64,000 nt of DNA from Cinnamomum chago (Eukaryota; Streptophyta; Magnoliopsida; Laurales; Lauraceae): NCBI GenBank assembly GCA_038049695.1, contig CP142451.1, positions 12,708,001 through 12,772,000 of the forward strand, in the 5' to 3' direction. The translations under genes were made by a program, and so were the position numbers. This document shows positions 49,256-60,648 of this stretch, piece after piece. Numbering within the stretch: the first letter of the stretch is position 1; the number at the start of each line of letters is the position of its first letter. The notes under the pieces are model-generated. The model saw only the letters and a list, made by a program, of their open reading frames with translations. It did not search any database and was not told the DNA's origin.

Positions 49256-50700
49256 AACTAAAAGAAAAAAAATTTAAGGTGCGTTTGTCTGTAGCAACTT
49301 CCTAACGATTGATACAGCGATTGACTAAATTGCTGGGGGCTCACCAAACGCAAATACAAGACAACGACAAGTTACAGCGACAGCTTCTAGAGCCTTAAAT
49401 CACTGATATTCCATAATCTCGGTCCCTTCAGCTTTTAGCATCAGCAACAACAACAACATTTATATAACCTCAATTGCTATCAATAGTTGATGTGACCAAA
49501 CGCAACCTTAATGAGTCTAGAGGGCTGCGGCCCAAGAGAGCCCACATGCATCGTTGTTATTGGTGAGAGTCACTTGATGGTGGTTGTTTCATAGCCCACT
49601 ACCATCAATGGTGATCACATCAAAGCTAGTGAATAGTCTTTATCTACACTGGATTGGGCTTTATTAAATGCTAGAGAAGAGACAATTAACCAACCTTCAT
49701 ATGTAAGAATCGTTTGGGCTTGAGCCCATTATTTGAGTCAGCATCAGTGGGGTTTGAAATTTAAACCCATCGTCTTTCTTTAAGAAATGTCTAAATGTTC
49801 TCAGACTTGATCATATAGAAGAAAAACAATTGTGGCTGTGCCGGAAAAGTCAGGGCCTTGTTGGTTGATAAATATGAAACCCTACTGAAAAATTCGTGTC
49901 AATCATGTTATTCATGATATGATCAATCTAACAATGGCCCGACCCCTATTGAATTAAAATTCGAAGGTGTCTTATACATAATAAAGGCGTTCATTTTTAC
50001 GGGCTTGAATTTTTAAAAGATGAATCTCACTGTGGAGTTTCACCCCCATAAGCTCAGGACTTTGACTCTAAATTGGAAAGAAATGTACATGGACCCGCTC
50101 ACACGTGGGAAGCACATGAATATCACTGATACTCAACAAATACAAGACATTGGGCAGTTAAGTGTGTCCCACTAAATGTCATATATGATAATAGCAATGG
50201 CACTGTAGGATGGCTTTTTTGGGCACTTGGGAGTTGGGGTTGAAAAAGCAGAGACAATGGGACCATGTACTCCTTGGCACGACTGGAAGTTGGGACCAAC
50301 TGGTTTGAAGATTGTGTTCAAGATCATCACGCGCGACATGCTTTAAAATGTCCATTTCTGGTAAGGTTCTTTCATAAAATAGCTTGAGGGCCATCCCCCC
50401 ATGCCTCTGTTTGAAAAACCCCACCATCCCATCCCTCTGTTTGAATTTTGAATTAACTTTTACTCATTATTAGAAACAAATGGTACAAAAGGATCAATTG
50501 GGGCAAACCCCATGATGAACAAGACTCAAAAGGTCCCATTGAATAAATAAAGCCCACAGCCCGGGCAACAAGTAAATAAAACCCACAAGCAGGAAAACAA
50601 AATTAAGAATGAAATTACACTTGCAGAGCATTATGAGAAATCCAAGTTGACACCCCATATAAAGGCCTTAGAAGTCTAGTAAATCGGAGAGACCGCGTAG
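49256..50700. other. Gene-free region
   Basis: No gene is recognised. Open frames such as 50179-50427 on the minus strand have no known domain. Confidence 0.4.
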
Positions 50701-51039
50701 AAATGGCAATCATTGGAGTCCGGATCCCCCGTTTCGTAGAAATAGGGAGATACTGTTTCATCGAATCCACAATTGTCAACTGTGTGAAATCTCTTTCTTG
50801 ATTTTTTTTTTTGAGATAATTAGTGAAAGGTCTCTAGAATTGTATCTATCAAGCCTCCAATCCAGGCAAATTCTTTTTAAGGGCTCTGGTCCAAACAGCT
50901 AGACTGTTTGCAGCCAGAAGTCCCTGAATACAATTTACATGATTAATTTGTCCTCTTCCAACTGTTAAGGCATCTAATTTTGAAAGTTCAAATTTCAAAT
51001 CTTCCATTCCCCCCCTCATTACTTCAAACCGGACATGAG

Positions 51040-51830
51040 TCTTCTTCTTCGGAGATCGATCTCAACTATTGAGATCTCAATCGATTTCTGCACAAGCGAC
51101 GAGCAGCAACACACAGCGTCTGGGAGTTTGTAGAGAAGGACATCGTTGATCTCTGCTGGACCACCGGCAGTTTGAAGAGGATCTGGACGATCGGTTGCAG
51201 AGAAACTTGGATCGTGGCCTTCTTCTCTAATTCGATCTCAACACCGGTAGTTTGCAGAGGACCTGGACGATCTGATTTGCAGAAGTTCGGCCATCACAGA
51301 AGAAGACCAAAACCCGCTTAAAAAGCAGTTCCTATTCTCGGCCGCCATTGCGGGAGAAGCAGTCGATGAGGAAACAGATCCAGATCATGCAATCGCAGAT
51401 TCCTCATCGCTCTGGATCCCTCACCGTTCGCTGTCGAAACCGAAGAAGGAAGACTTGGGTCGGACTGATTCGCACGTTGTCGGACAGTAATTCGAGTGGC
51501 CACCCCCATCCGAGAAGAAAGGCAGCAGAGCGGCCTTACAATTCTTGTTGCAATTGCTGTGAGATCAATGGAGCAGCAACAACAAAATGCAGAAGAGAAG
51601 AGAGAAGAAGCAGCAAGGGCGGTTGTTTAAGGAAGAAGAAGAGTAATTGGACCAGTGTCAAGTTCGGGTTAGGTCTGACCTGACCTAGAATGAGACCCCT
51701 CTTCTCCACTTGCATGTGGCCAACCGATCTCACAATCAACAGTAGATATGTGATGCAGCCTTTTCAAGATCTGATCTGATCTCTTCCGTGTTCCGTTGAT
51801 CTGATCTCCTCCGTCCTCCATTGATTTGTC
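51040..51830. other. Unassigned, GC-richer block
   Basis: This part is less AT-rich than its surroundings. It contains an open frame at 51348-51683 (MREKQSMRKQIQIMQSQIPH) rich in Arg and Ser with no recognisable domain. It may be the remnant of a gene fragment carried between the inverted arms. Confidence 0.25.
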
Positions 51831-52690
51831 AAATTTATCTAAGTTTTTATTAAGTTTATCGGAGTTTTGAGTATTTTTTCAAATTGTTTTGAGTTTTGCA
51901 CAAATTTATCTGAGTTCTGGAATAAATTTATCTGAGTTATGGACAAATTTAGCTGAGTTTTTAGCAAATTTATCTGAATTCTAAACAAATCTATCTGAGT
52001 TTTTTGCAAATTTATCTGAATTCTGAAATAAATTTCTTTACGTTCTGGACAAATCTATATGAGTTTTGACTAATTTATCTGAGTTATGGGACAAATTTAT
52101 CTGAGTTTGGACAAATTTATCCGAGTTTGTGGCAAATGTATTTGCGTTTTTCTAAATTATTTACACTTTTTTGAAATTTATTTGGATCTTTTGAAATTTA
52201 TTTGGATCTTTTAAAATTGATTTTCATCTTTTGAAATTTATTTTGTTCTTTTGAAAATTATTTGCGTCTTTTAAAATTGATTTTCATCTTTTGAAATTTA
52301 TTTGCGTCTTTTTAAATTGATTTTCATCTTTTGAAAAATTTTAGATTTTTTGAAATTTATTTGCGTCTTTTTAAATTTCTCTATGTTCTTTTGATATTAT
52401 AGCATTTTTTGAAATTTATTTACGTTATTTCAAATTTATTTGTATTTTTTAAAATTTGTTTTTGTGTTTTTAGAGTTTAATTTTGTTTTTTTAATTTTAT
52501 TTACATCTTTTGAAATTTATTTTCGTCGTTTGAACTTTATTTACGTTTTTTGAAATTTATTTTCGTCTTTTGAAATTTATTTGGATCTTTTGAAATTGAT
52601 TTTCATCTTTTGAAATTTATTTGCGTTTTTTAAATTTATTTCATTTTTAGAAATTTATTTGAAATTTGTTTCCTGTTTTTTGAACTTTAT
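51830..52690. repeat. AT-rich degenerate minisatellite, two successive unit types
   Basis: From about 51830 to 52140 the sequence repeats variants of AAATTTATCTGAGTTTTGGAC (about 27-30 bp). From about 52140 to 52690 it repeats variants of TTTTGAAATTTATTTGCGTC or GATTTTCATC (about 18-20 bp). Copies are degenerate, and the second array is longer. No coding role is seen. Confidence 0.85.
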
Positions 52691-53389
52691 TTGAAAATCT
52701 CATTAGTGGAATTTTATTAATCGTGACTAATTTAATGGTAGTTGACCATTATTAATAGCTTATCCCACTAATCATGGGATATGATTTGAAGAAAGGGTAA
52801 ATTAGACACTTTAAGTTTTCAAATTTGGAAAAATGACTTTTAACACTATAAAATAAAGATTGTGGATCTAAGGCAATAAAGTGAAATCTTCAGGGACCTC
52901 TCGCCGAATCCCCTTTTTTTTTTTCATTCCAACAAAGTAATTGAGAGGGGGCAATAGTTCGTTTTAGATTTTACACAATTGGTGATTGTGGATTGGATGA
53001 AACTGTATTCCCTTATTTCTACGAAACAAGGGATTCGAACTCCAGTCATTGAATAACTCAATGTCACAAAAGGGCCAGAGTTGCAATAGTTGCAAAACTT
53101 TAAAAAATAAAAATGAAGTCTCAAAATTCCAACACACCAATGATTGTGTGGTGTTAGTACCTTAGTTTTACACACTCCTCGTTGATCAGGTTAAAGTATC
53201 ACTTTTGGACTAGTAGCTCAATATAGGGAAAAAAAATGTCTCAAAATATCAAGATACTATTTATTTGGTAGCTCAGATGTTAGGATCATGAGTGAGTTCG
53301 AGTCTCTGAAAAAAATAGACGCTACTTATTTTTCATTGGTAAAAACAGTTCACAATCTTATGATCAACTCTTTCTTCTGTAAAAGTGAG

Positions 53390-54960
53390 AGTGATCCTCC
53401 TTGAATTAAAGAAGCTGAGTGGACGTGGTTACTCTATGTTTTCCCTGAATGATTGAAGGCATCAAAAGATAAAGGAAGAGGATCCCCTGTTTGGTCCCAT
53501 GAAGGGGTGCCACGTGGGAAGCAAATTTTTTATTTTTTATTTTTAAGTGGATGAGATGAGATGTCATTGATATGACATCTCTCCCATATGTGACACCCCC
53601 CGCATGGTCCGGATCAAACAGGGGATCCTCTTCCAAAGATAAAAAAAAGATATGTTTATTATGCCTATGCTTTTGGACATTAAGCTTTTTTCTATTCCCT
53701 TTCCTTCTATCAGCTTTCTCATATTCCTAAAAAGCTCAATGATTGCCTATTTTCTTTCGTAAAAATAATGAGGGACTTGTGCTGGAAAGGGGATATTTTG
53801 GATTGGGTGGGGAGCAATTTTATGCTCTCTCAATTATGCTTCTATTTTGTTGGTGTTGGGGTTGTTTTTGTCAGAATTTCCTTGCTCACAAAGAGCAAAA
53901 AGTTCTTTCTCCCCCTAATCCTAAATTGCCACAAGCTCAAATTTAACAGTAATGCAGTTGTCATTCACCTTTACAGTAATAATTCAATTTTTTTGAAAAT
54001 TTTAAAGTTGAGGGCCAAAGGTAAATGTTGGCTCTCATGTTTTACACACTATTGAGTCTCATCAAGATCTTCCTATCCTTCCCTTCTGAATTGAAATCTT
54101 AAAGAAATGGTGCCTTTTAGAATTATTTAACTTGAGGGCAAAAATTAAGAGAACTGGATGAGGGTTAATAATTTGTACATCTCCTTGTGATCATTCCATA
54201 TCCCTACACTCATGATAAGCACGCGCCAGTGGGTCGTACAAGCAAGTTCACAATGTCTTATGTGTAAATGATCCTCACCAAAATAAAGTGCATATATATA
54301 CACATAATGGTAAGCCATCTCCCCATCTACATATACAATATATGGTTATGTTGGATAGGGACTTGAGTAGTCTGTATGCGTGGGGGTACTTATTGAACAT
54401 ATAAAAAAAAATAAGATCCAAATTTCATGAATAATGAAGACCAACTAGCAAGTAACTTAAACATAATACACCAATTCTGCAAATACAATGATAAATCAAC
54501 CTACCCACTAAAACTTACTACCATTTAATTTTACTAATGTTCTAAAGTTACAAAGAATCAGTACATCTCATATTAATAAGATAAAGCTATATGATGATAG
54601 TAATGCATACCAATAAAGATCAATTGAATAATACATCAACAAGTAATCTAAAAGGACAATGAAAATTTGATTTTGCTTATTTTACAGTGGGAGCCTGCAT
54701 AGTGTTCTTGGATCAAGCAAATTTTCCGTTGGGGGCTGCATAGGTTTTCCTTGGATCAAGCGAATTTTATAGTGGGATCCTGTAGAGTTCTTCTTGGATC
54801 AAATATTTTATCAAACAAGTCTTGCATTTCAAGTCTCAGACATTTTCTCAAAGATCTGATATGTCAGTGAACAGTCTGTGAAGAAAAGGCGGCATCACCA
54901 CTGAATTGGCAATGGAGAAGGAAAGGAAGAAAAAGTTGATAAAGGGCAGAGAATAGAAAG
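53390..54960. repeat. Duplicated non-coding block A (partner at 61680-62700)
   Basis: Patches in the same order occur in both places. These include GGGACTTGTGCTGGAAAGGG versus a GCTGGGAAGGGG counterpart, AAATTGCCACAAGCTCAAAT, and GATATGTCAGTGAACAGTCT through AAGGAAGAAAAAGTTGATAA. The partner lacks the MITE at 53473-53634. The origin of the block is not clear. Confidence 0.8.
53473..53634. mobile_element. hAT-like MITE, 162 bp
   Basis: The ends are GGAAGAGGATCCCCTGTTTG in both directions, with an 8-bp TSD, AAAGATAA (53465-53472 and 53635-53642). It is absent from the homologous block at 61.7 kb. Confidence 0.88.
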
Positions 54961-55134
54961 AATAGAAGAAAAAGGGAAGATTAAAAGGACAATGGTAGTG
55001 ACCATGATGATGATGCACAACTGTAGAGAAGAGGAGAGGGGCTCATGAAGCCCAACCTTCATCAAACTAGTTTTGGGCTCTAATTACAGGCCTGTAGGCT
55101 GTACCCGAGCCCGGCTTTTTGGCCCGGTTCTTAG
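54961..55134. other. Junction between duplicated blocks
   Basis: Nothing recognisable; ends where the 1.8-kb tandem duplication starts. Confidence 0.4.
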
Positions 55135-56510
55135 GTGGGAAGAGCCTGAGCCTATATGTCTCATAAGGGTTGCCCACCTTGACATATTCAATGGAAGGGT
55201 ATACATATTTTGCAAATGACCTGAGCCTAGGCCTGCTTTAAGGTCCGTGGGCTAAATGTAGGCCTAAGTTTTGGCGCAGTAATAAATGGGCTGTGCTTGG
55301 CAAGTCTAGCCCAGATTAACCAGGCCCATGAACATCTGTAGGGAAGAGTGGAGAGGTGCTTGTCAGCTTGTATCTTGAGGTCCATCTTGACAGTGAGAAA
55401 TGAACGGAGGCCTCGGAGAGCTCCAGAGAGAATGGTGGAGTGCTCGGTCCTTAGGATGTTTTAAATAAAGTTCTTTAATCCTGTATAAAGGATATCACCC
55501 GGTCGGAAGTGTGAAATATCACATATGATATGTGTAAATAGTTATGTGAGAAATACTTTAACTTTGACGGTTCATAAGTGGATGTTAGATCTAAAAAACT
55601 TACATGGCAATATGTTAGATCTAAAAAACTTACATGGCAATATGCCAAAAAAGCAAGGGAAGGAATATACCCCCAGACACACCCATTGGACAGAGAACTC
55701 ACAAGACAAGATAGACAAAACACTGGGTCCCTGATTTTACAGTGGAGTCCCATCTCCCACCCCATACCAGTCACTCAAATAAACAAAAATGACAGTAAGA
55801 GATTCCATCTTCAAGACCAAGAAGCTCTTCCAATAAATCCCACCAAAGATTAATTTTCTGAAAAATGTTAAATAACGCTCATGATGAGAATATTGGATGA
55901 AATTCACTTGTCAGAATCAATATAGGGAACCACATAAAGATATCAATGCCCAAAATGTGCATCAAAATTTAGTGGTTTCCATAACAAGCACATGCGTCAT
56001 TGCTTTGGTGCAATGGTAAAAGTGTGCGGTATCATGCATGATAACTCAATTCAAGACCTACAATCAGCTACTTTGTGTAAATTTACTGAATGTTAAGTCT
56101 GTCTTCAATCTAAACCTTCTAAGATCATATTTCGGCGGGACGTACGTTGGGTAATGACCTTTTTCATAACAAGCATGTGCGCCCCATATGAAACATGCAT
56201 TTATCTTGTGGGCCTCACATGAAACCAGCCCAGGGTTTCAGCCATGGCTCTGCAGTGGACTTAAATTCCTCAGCCACGACGTTCTCTTCGGACCACTGGT
56301 ACTAGAAAGAAGACAAAGGTACCTGTAACAATGCTCAATCATTTGTGGAACTTTTTTTATTTCCTGCTTTTCCAGAGCTGTCATTTCTTATCCTCGAGCA
56401 ATTATACGAGAGTTAATCAAGACAATACAGACCGCACAAAATGCCTCCTTATCCACATTAGGTAAGGTCAAATAATCAGCTGAGCATGTCCGTTTGCATT
56501 GGAAAACCTT

Positions 56511-56667
56511 TTTTTTTTTGCCTTTTAACTATTGGTGCGTTCCCAGCCCTTTTAAGGGCCGGATTAAGTAGAGTGAATTCTCCTATATTTTTAGTGTAGT
56601 AGTACATTTTCGAACTTACAACGTTTAAGTATAAACAGTGATTCTAAGACAATTGAGCTACTCTATA
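56511..56667 (-). mobile_element. tRNA-derived SINE in duplication copy 1
   Basis: Read on the minus strand it has TAGCTCAATTG, TTGTAAGTTCGAAAAT and CTACTACACT. It belongs to the same family as the SINEs at 37533 and 57553. Its T run marks the 3' end. Its 5' target-site duplication has been lost in the copy-1 deletion. Confidence 0.75.
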
Positions 56668-56892
56668 ATGATTATGAAATAACTTTTAAAAAAATAAATA
56701 AAAAAAAAGATGGCAAAAAATATAAAAAACTTTTTATGTATTTCAATGCAAACAAACAGGCCAAACAATTGGCCACAATTCTCGCATCAGAGTCAACAGT
56801 GAAAGAGGATTCTCATAAATTATCTTTATAACTAAGGCAAGGAATGCTCTATTTCCCTCACAAGACATTCTCCACACTAGGTTAGAACCTCA

Positions 56893-56926
56893 ATGAGCAT
56901 GAGCATGAGAGTGAAGGCTTCTTCTA
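56893..56926 (+). pseudogene. 5' stub of the BAHD acyltransferase
   Basis: ATG at 56893 opens MSMSMRVKASS, the same as the start of the intact gene minus two repeat units. After CTTCTTCTA the sequence changes to the left end of duplication copy 2. Only about eleven codons exist, so no product of interest is expected. Confidence 0.9.
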
Positions 56927-56996
56927 TATATGTGGGAAGGGCCTGAGCCTATATATGTCTTATAAGGCTTGCCCACCTTGGCATATTCAATGGAAG

Positions 56997-57159
56997 GGGA
57001 ACCGGATTCCTTATTTGGTCCAAACTGGGAACCCCTGTTTGGACCAAACAGAGAAAGACACATAAGGGGGCGGGTGTGGGGGCGGAGGAAAGAGGTCACC
57101 CCCCCATTTGGTCCAAAAGAGGGGTTCCCTATTTGGACCAAACATGGAATCCGTTTCCC
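56997..57159. mobile_element. hAT-like MITE, 163 bp
   Basis: The terminal inverted repeat is GGGAACCGGATTCC on the left and GGGAAACGGATTCC on the right, then TTTGGTCCAAA. The TSD is AATGGAAG (56989-56996 and 57160-57167). Copy 1 shows the empty site near 55195. Its ends resemble those of the 53473 MITE. Confidence 0.92.
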
Positions 57160-57552
57160 AATGGAAGGGTATATTTTGCAAATGACCTGGGCCTAGGCCT
57201 GCTTTAAGGTCCGTGGGCTAAATGTAGGCCTAAGTTTTGGCGCAGTAATAAATGGGCTGTGCTTGGCAAGTCTAGCCCAAATTAACCAGGCCCATGAACA
57301 TCTGTAGGGAAGAGTGGAGAGGTGCTTGTCAGCTTGTATCTTGAGGTCCATCTTGACAGTGAGAAATGATCGGAGGCCTCGGAGAGCTCCAGAGAGAATG
57401 GTGGAGTGCTCGGTCCTTAGGATGTTTTAAATAAAGTTCTTTAATCCTGTATAAAGGATATCACCCGGTCGGAAGTGTGAAATATCACATATGATATGTG
57501 TAAATAGTTCTGTGAAAAATACTTTAACATTGACGGTTCAGGTTCATGAGTG

Positions 57553-57717
57553 GGTAACCCCAAGGGGTAGCTCAGTTGGCCTAGGACTACGGTTTGCACC
57601 CGGAGGTTGTAGGTTCGAAACTGCACTACCACACTGGGGCTACAGGGGAGTTTACCCGGCTTCCCTCTGGGCCCGGAGGGATTAGTCAAACCCAAAGGGT
57701 TGGGAACCCTCTGATAT

Positions 57718-57753
<36 letters not shown>
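57553..57753 (+). mobile_element. Young tRNA-derived SINE with poly-A tail
   Basis: The A box reads TAGCTCAGTTGG and the B box GGTTCGAAAC (57612-57621), as in a pol III promoter. The tail is about 34 uninterrupted A. The TSD is AGGTTCATGAGTG (57540-57552 and 57754-57766). Copy 1 shows the empty site near 55570. The long clean tail and perfect TSD indicate a recent insertion. Confidence 0.95.
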
Positions 57754-57756
<3 letters not shown>

Positions 57757-58614
57757 TTCATGAGTGTGTGTTAGATCTAAAAAACTTATATGGCAATATG
57801 CCAAAAAAGCAAGGGAAGGAATATACCCCCGGACACACCCTTTGGACAGAGAACTCACAAGACAAGATAGACAAAATACTGGGTCCCTGATTTTACAGTG
57901 AAGTCCCATCTCCCACCCCATACCAGTCACTCAAATAAACAAAAATGACAATAAGAGATTCCATCTTCAAGACCAAGAAGCTCTTCCAATAAATCCCACC
58001 AAAGATTAATTTTCTGAAAAATGTTAAATAACGCTCATGATGAGAATATTGGATGAAATTCACTTGTCAGAATCAATATAGGGAGCCACATAAAGATATC
58101 AATACCCAAATTGTGCATCAAAATTTAGTGGTTTCTATAACAAGCACATGCGTCATTGCTTTGATGCAATGGTAAAAGTGTGCGGTATCATGCATGATAA
58201 CTCAATTCAAGACCTACAATCAGCTACTTTGTGTAAATTTACTGAATGTTAGTTCTGTCTTCAATCTAAACCTTCTAAGATCATATTTTGGCGGGACGTA
58301 CATTGGGTAATGACCTTTTTCTTAACAAGCATGTGGGCCCCATATGAAACATGCATTTATCTTGTGGGCCTCACATGAAACCAGTCCAGGATTTCAGCCC
58401 TGGCTCTGCAGTGGACTTAAATTCCTCAGCCACGACGTTCTCTTCGGACCACTGGTTCTAGATAGAAGACAAAGGTACCTGTAACAATGCTCAATCATTT
58501 GTGGAACTTTTTTTATTTCCTGCTTTTCCAGGGCTGTCATTTCTCATCCTCGAGCAATTATATGAGAGTTATTCAAGCCAATACAGACCGCACAAAATGC
58601 CTCCTTATCCACAT

Positions 58615-58763
58615 GAAAAAGTCTAAGGACCCCGGGGATTCGGACCGGAGGGAGCTCGACTCCCCTAGGGTCCGTTGGATCCCAGCCGCCGCTGAGATCC
58701 AACGGACCCCAGGGGAGTCGGGCTCCCTCCGGGTCCGAATCCCGGGGTCTGTAGACCCCTTGC
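58615..58763. mobile_element. Foldback/MITE element, near-perfect hairpin
   Basis: The two arms of about 60 bp (left GGACCCCGGGGATTCGGACC, right arm inverted) are nearly identical and very GC-rich. They are separated by CGCCGC. The 8-bp TSD is ATCCACAT (58607-58614 and 58764-58771), and copy 1 has the empty site near 56453. Confidence 0.9.
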
Positions 58764-58820
58764 ATCCACATTAGGTAAGGTCAAATAATCAGCTGAGCAT
58801 GTCCGTTTGCATTGGAAAAC

Positions 58821-58984
58821 TTTTTTTTTTTTTCTTTTAACTATTGGTGCGTTCCCAGCCCTTTTAAGGGCCGGATTAAGTAGAGTAAATTCTTTTATAT
58901 TTTTAATATAGTAGTACAGTTTCGAACCTACAGCGTTTAAATGTAAATTGTGGTTCTAAGACAACTAAGCTACTCCTTAAAATT
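58821..58984 (-). mobile_element. tRNA-derived SINE in duplication copy 2
   Basis: This is the duplicate of the SINE at 56511. Here both sides of its TSD survive (TTTGCATTGGAAAAC at 58806 and TTTGCATTAAAAGAC at 58985). This shows that the SINE predates the tandem duplication. Confidence 0.8.
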
Positions 58985-59280
58985 TTTGCATTAAAAGACA
59001 TAGGCATTGAATATGTAGCTCATTTTTTATAAGTGGTTAAAACTGAACACCAAAAGTGAATTTTCTATAATGATTATTAAATAACTTAAAAAAAAATTAA
59101 AAAAAGAGATGGCAAGAAATAAAAAAAAATCTTTTTATGTATTTCAATACAAACAAACAGACACAATTCTCGCATCAAAGTCAACAGTGAAAGGGGAGTC
59201 TCATAAATTATCTTTATAACTAAGGCAAGGAATGCTCTATTTCGCTCACAAGACATTCTCCACACTAGGTTAGAACCTCA

Positions 59281-60648
59281 ATGAGTATGAGCATGAGCAT
59301 GACCATGAGAGTGAAGGCTTCTTCTACCATCAAACCCGCCGCTCCGACACCAAAACATCGGCTTTGGTTATCCGACTTAGATTTAATCATGCCCTCTACA
59401 CATGCTACCATTGTCTACTACTACAAACCCAACAACCCCAACAGCACTACCTCCTTCTTCTCCCCAGATATCATGAAAAATAGCCTGAGCCAGACCTTGG
59501 TGCACTTCTATCCTTTGGCTGGGCGCCTCCGCTACAATGAAAGCGGCCGCCTTGAGATCGACTGCAACGAGGAGGGCGTCATCTTCTACGAAGCTGAATC
59601 TGACGTCGATATCGACGATTTCGGCGACTTCAAGATCACCCCAGAGCTTAGAGATTTAGCCCCCCACGTCGACTACACCACCCACATCACAGAATGGCCA
59701 TTGGTGCTGCTGCAACTCACAGTCTTTCGCTGTGGCGGCGTTTCACTGGGCTTTGCCACCAGCCACACGGCCATGGATGGCCCAAGCGCGTCCCATTTCC
59801 TCTCTACGTGGGCGAAAATCGCCTGTACCGGTACGGCCAATATCTGCATGCCGCCGTTCTTGGACCGGACCCTGTTACGTGTCCGGGACCCTTCGGTCAA
59901 ACCCGCTTTCGAGCATGAGGAATTCAAGCCCCCGCCACGGTTAGATCACGGTGGTGATGAAGGAGAGACGAGGAAGGAGACCACAGTCGAGATGTTCAAG
60001 TTGACGTACCAACAGGTGAACGCCATGAGGGAAGCTGCCAATATGGGCCGAAACAGCACTACTGGGCGGAAATTTAGCCGTTATGAGTCGATAGCGGCCC
60101 ATATATGGCGGTCTACGTGCAAGGCCCGTGGGCTTGAAGACGATCAGATGACCGAACTGCAGATAGCGGTCCAAGGCAGGACCCGCCTTCACCCGCCATT
60201 GCCGGTGGGATTCATCGGCAACGTCGTGTTCCGTGCGACGGTGGTCGCCAGGTCCGGTGATCTAGTGAAGGGCCCAGTGGGTCATGTGGCGGGCCGAATT
60301 AAAGAGGTGCTGGAGAAGAGGAAGGACAAGTATTTGAGGTCAACACTTGACTTCTTGAATGGTCAAGAGGATCTGACCCCATTAAGGAGTGGGGCCCACA
60401 CGCTAGGGTGCACCCAGGGGAGGTTCTACGGGTGCCCCAACATGGTGCTCACGAGCTGGCTGGGGATGCCCTTCTATGATGTAGATTTTGGGTGGGGCCC
60501 ACCCATGTACATGGGCCCTTCTACCTTGGCAAATGATGGCAAGGGCTACATCATCCCAGCCAAGAAAGAGGATGATGGGGGAGTCATTATTGCATTATGT
60601 CTTCAGACCAAGCACATGGAGGCACTCAAGGAGTTGTTGCTGGGCTAA
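59281..60648 (+). CDS. BAHD acyltransferase (hydroxycinnamoyltransferase type)
   Basis: BAHD enzymes transfer an acyl group from a CoA thioester to an alcohol or amine in the cytosol. The single uninterrupted frame of 455 aa has the catalytic HTAMD motif (His162, Asp166) and the structural DFGWG motif (402-406). The N-terminus (HRLWLSDLDLIMPSTHATIV, then TLVHFYPLAGRL) is most like spermidine and shikimate/quinate hydroxycinnamoyltransferases. The acceptor cannot be fixed from sequence alone. The length is normal. The N-terminus has an expanded (ATGAGC) repeat (MSMSMSMTMRV). It is intact and intronless. The duplicated upstream copy holds only its first codons, and three transposons sit within 2.3 kb upstream. 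Confidence 0.93.
   Translation: MSMSMSMTMRVKASSTIKPAAPTPKHRLWLSDLDLIMPSTHATIVYYYKPNNPNSTTSFFSPDIMKNSLSQTLVHFYPLAGRLRYNESGRLEIDCNEEGVIFYEAESDVDIDDFGDFKITPELRDLAPHVDYTTHITEWPLVLLQLTVFRCGGVSLGFATSHTAMDGPSASHFLSTWAKIACTGTANICMPPFLDRTLLRVRDPSVKPAFEHEEFKPPPRLDHGGDEGETRKETTVEMFKLTYQQVNAMREAANMGRNSTTGRKFSRYESIAAHIWRSTCKARGLEDDQMTELQIAVQGRTRLHPPLPVGFIGNVVFRATVVARSGDLVKGPVGHVAGRIKEVLEKRKDKYLRSTLDFLNGQEDLTPLRSGAHTLGCTQGRFYGCPNMVLTSWLGMPFYDVDFGWGPPMYMGPSTLANDGKGYIIPAKKEDDGGVIIALCLQTKHMEALKELLLG

Larger units (their letters stand above)
50715..53060. repeat. Inverted repeat pair of about 80 bp enclosing 2.2 kb
   Basis: The left arm (about 50720-50795) has CGTTTCGTAGAAATAGGGA, GTTTCATCGAATCCACAATT and GTGTGAAATC. 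The right arm (about 52965-53055) has the same blocks in reverse complement. The right arm, read inward, includes GAGTTCGAATCCC, like a tRNA B box, so the arms may be two inverted copies of a SINE-like repeat. Confidence 0.6.
55135..56930. repeat. Tandem duplication copy 1 (partner 56932-59322)
   Basis: The copy runs from GTGGGAAGAGCCTGAGCC to GTGAAGGCTTCTTCTA, the first codons of the acyltransferase gene. It matches copy 2 along its length. It has its own 34-bp internal duplication (TTAGATCTAAAAAACTTACA, 55587 and 55615) and a deletion of about 88 bp near 56667. It has none of the three insertions found in copy 2. Confidence 0.93.
56932..59322. repeat. Tandem duplication copy 2, upstream of the intact acyltransferase
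   Basis: Copy 2 joins directly to copy 1 at about 56927-56932. It carries three insertions missing from copy 1: a MITE at 56997-57159, a SINE at 57553-57753 and a foldback element at 58615-58763. Their sizes, the 88-bp deletion and the 34-bp repeat account for the length difference (about 1.80 versus 2.39 kb). Confidence 0.93.

Noticed and set aside
57594..57890. Open frames across the poly-A tract
   Set aside because: They translate a SINE and its tail.
59673..60192. Minus- and plus-strand frames within the acyltransferase
   Set aside because: Shadows of the GC-rich coding sequence.
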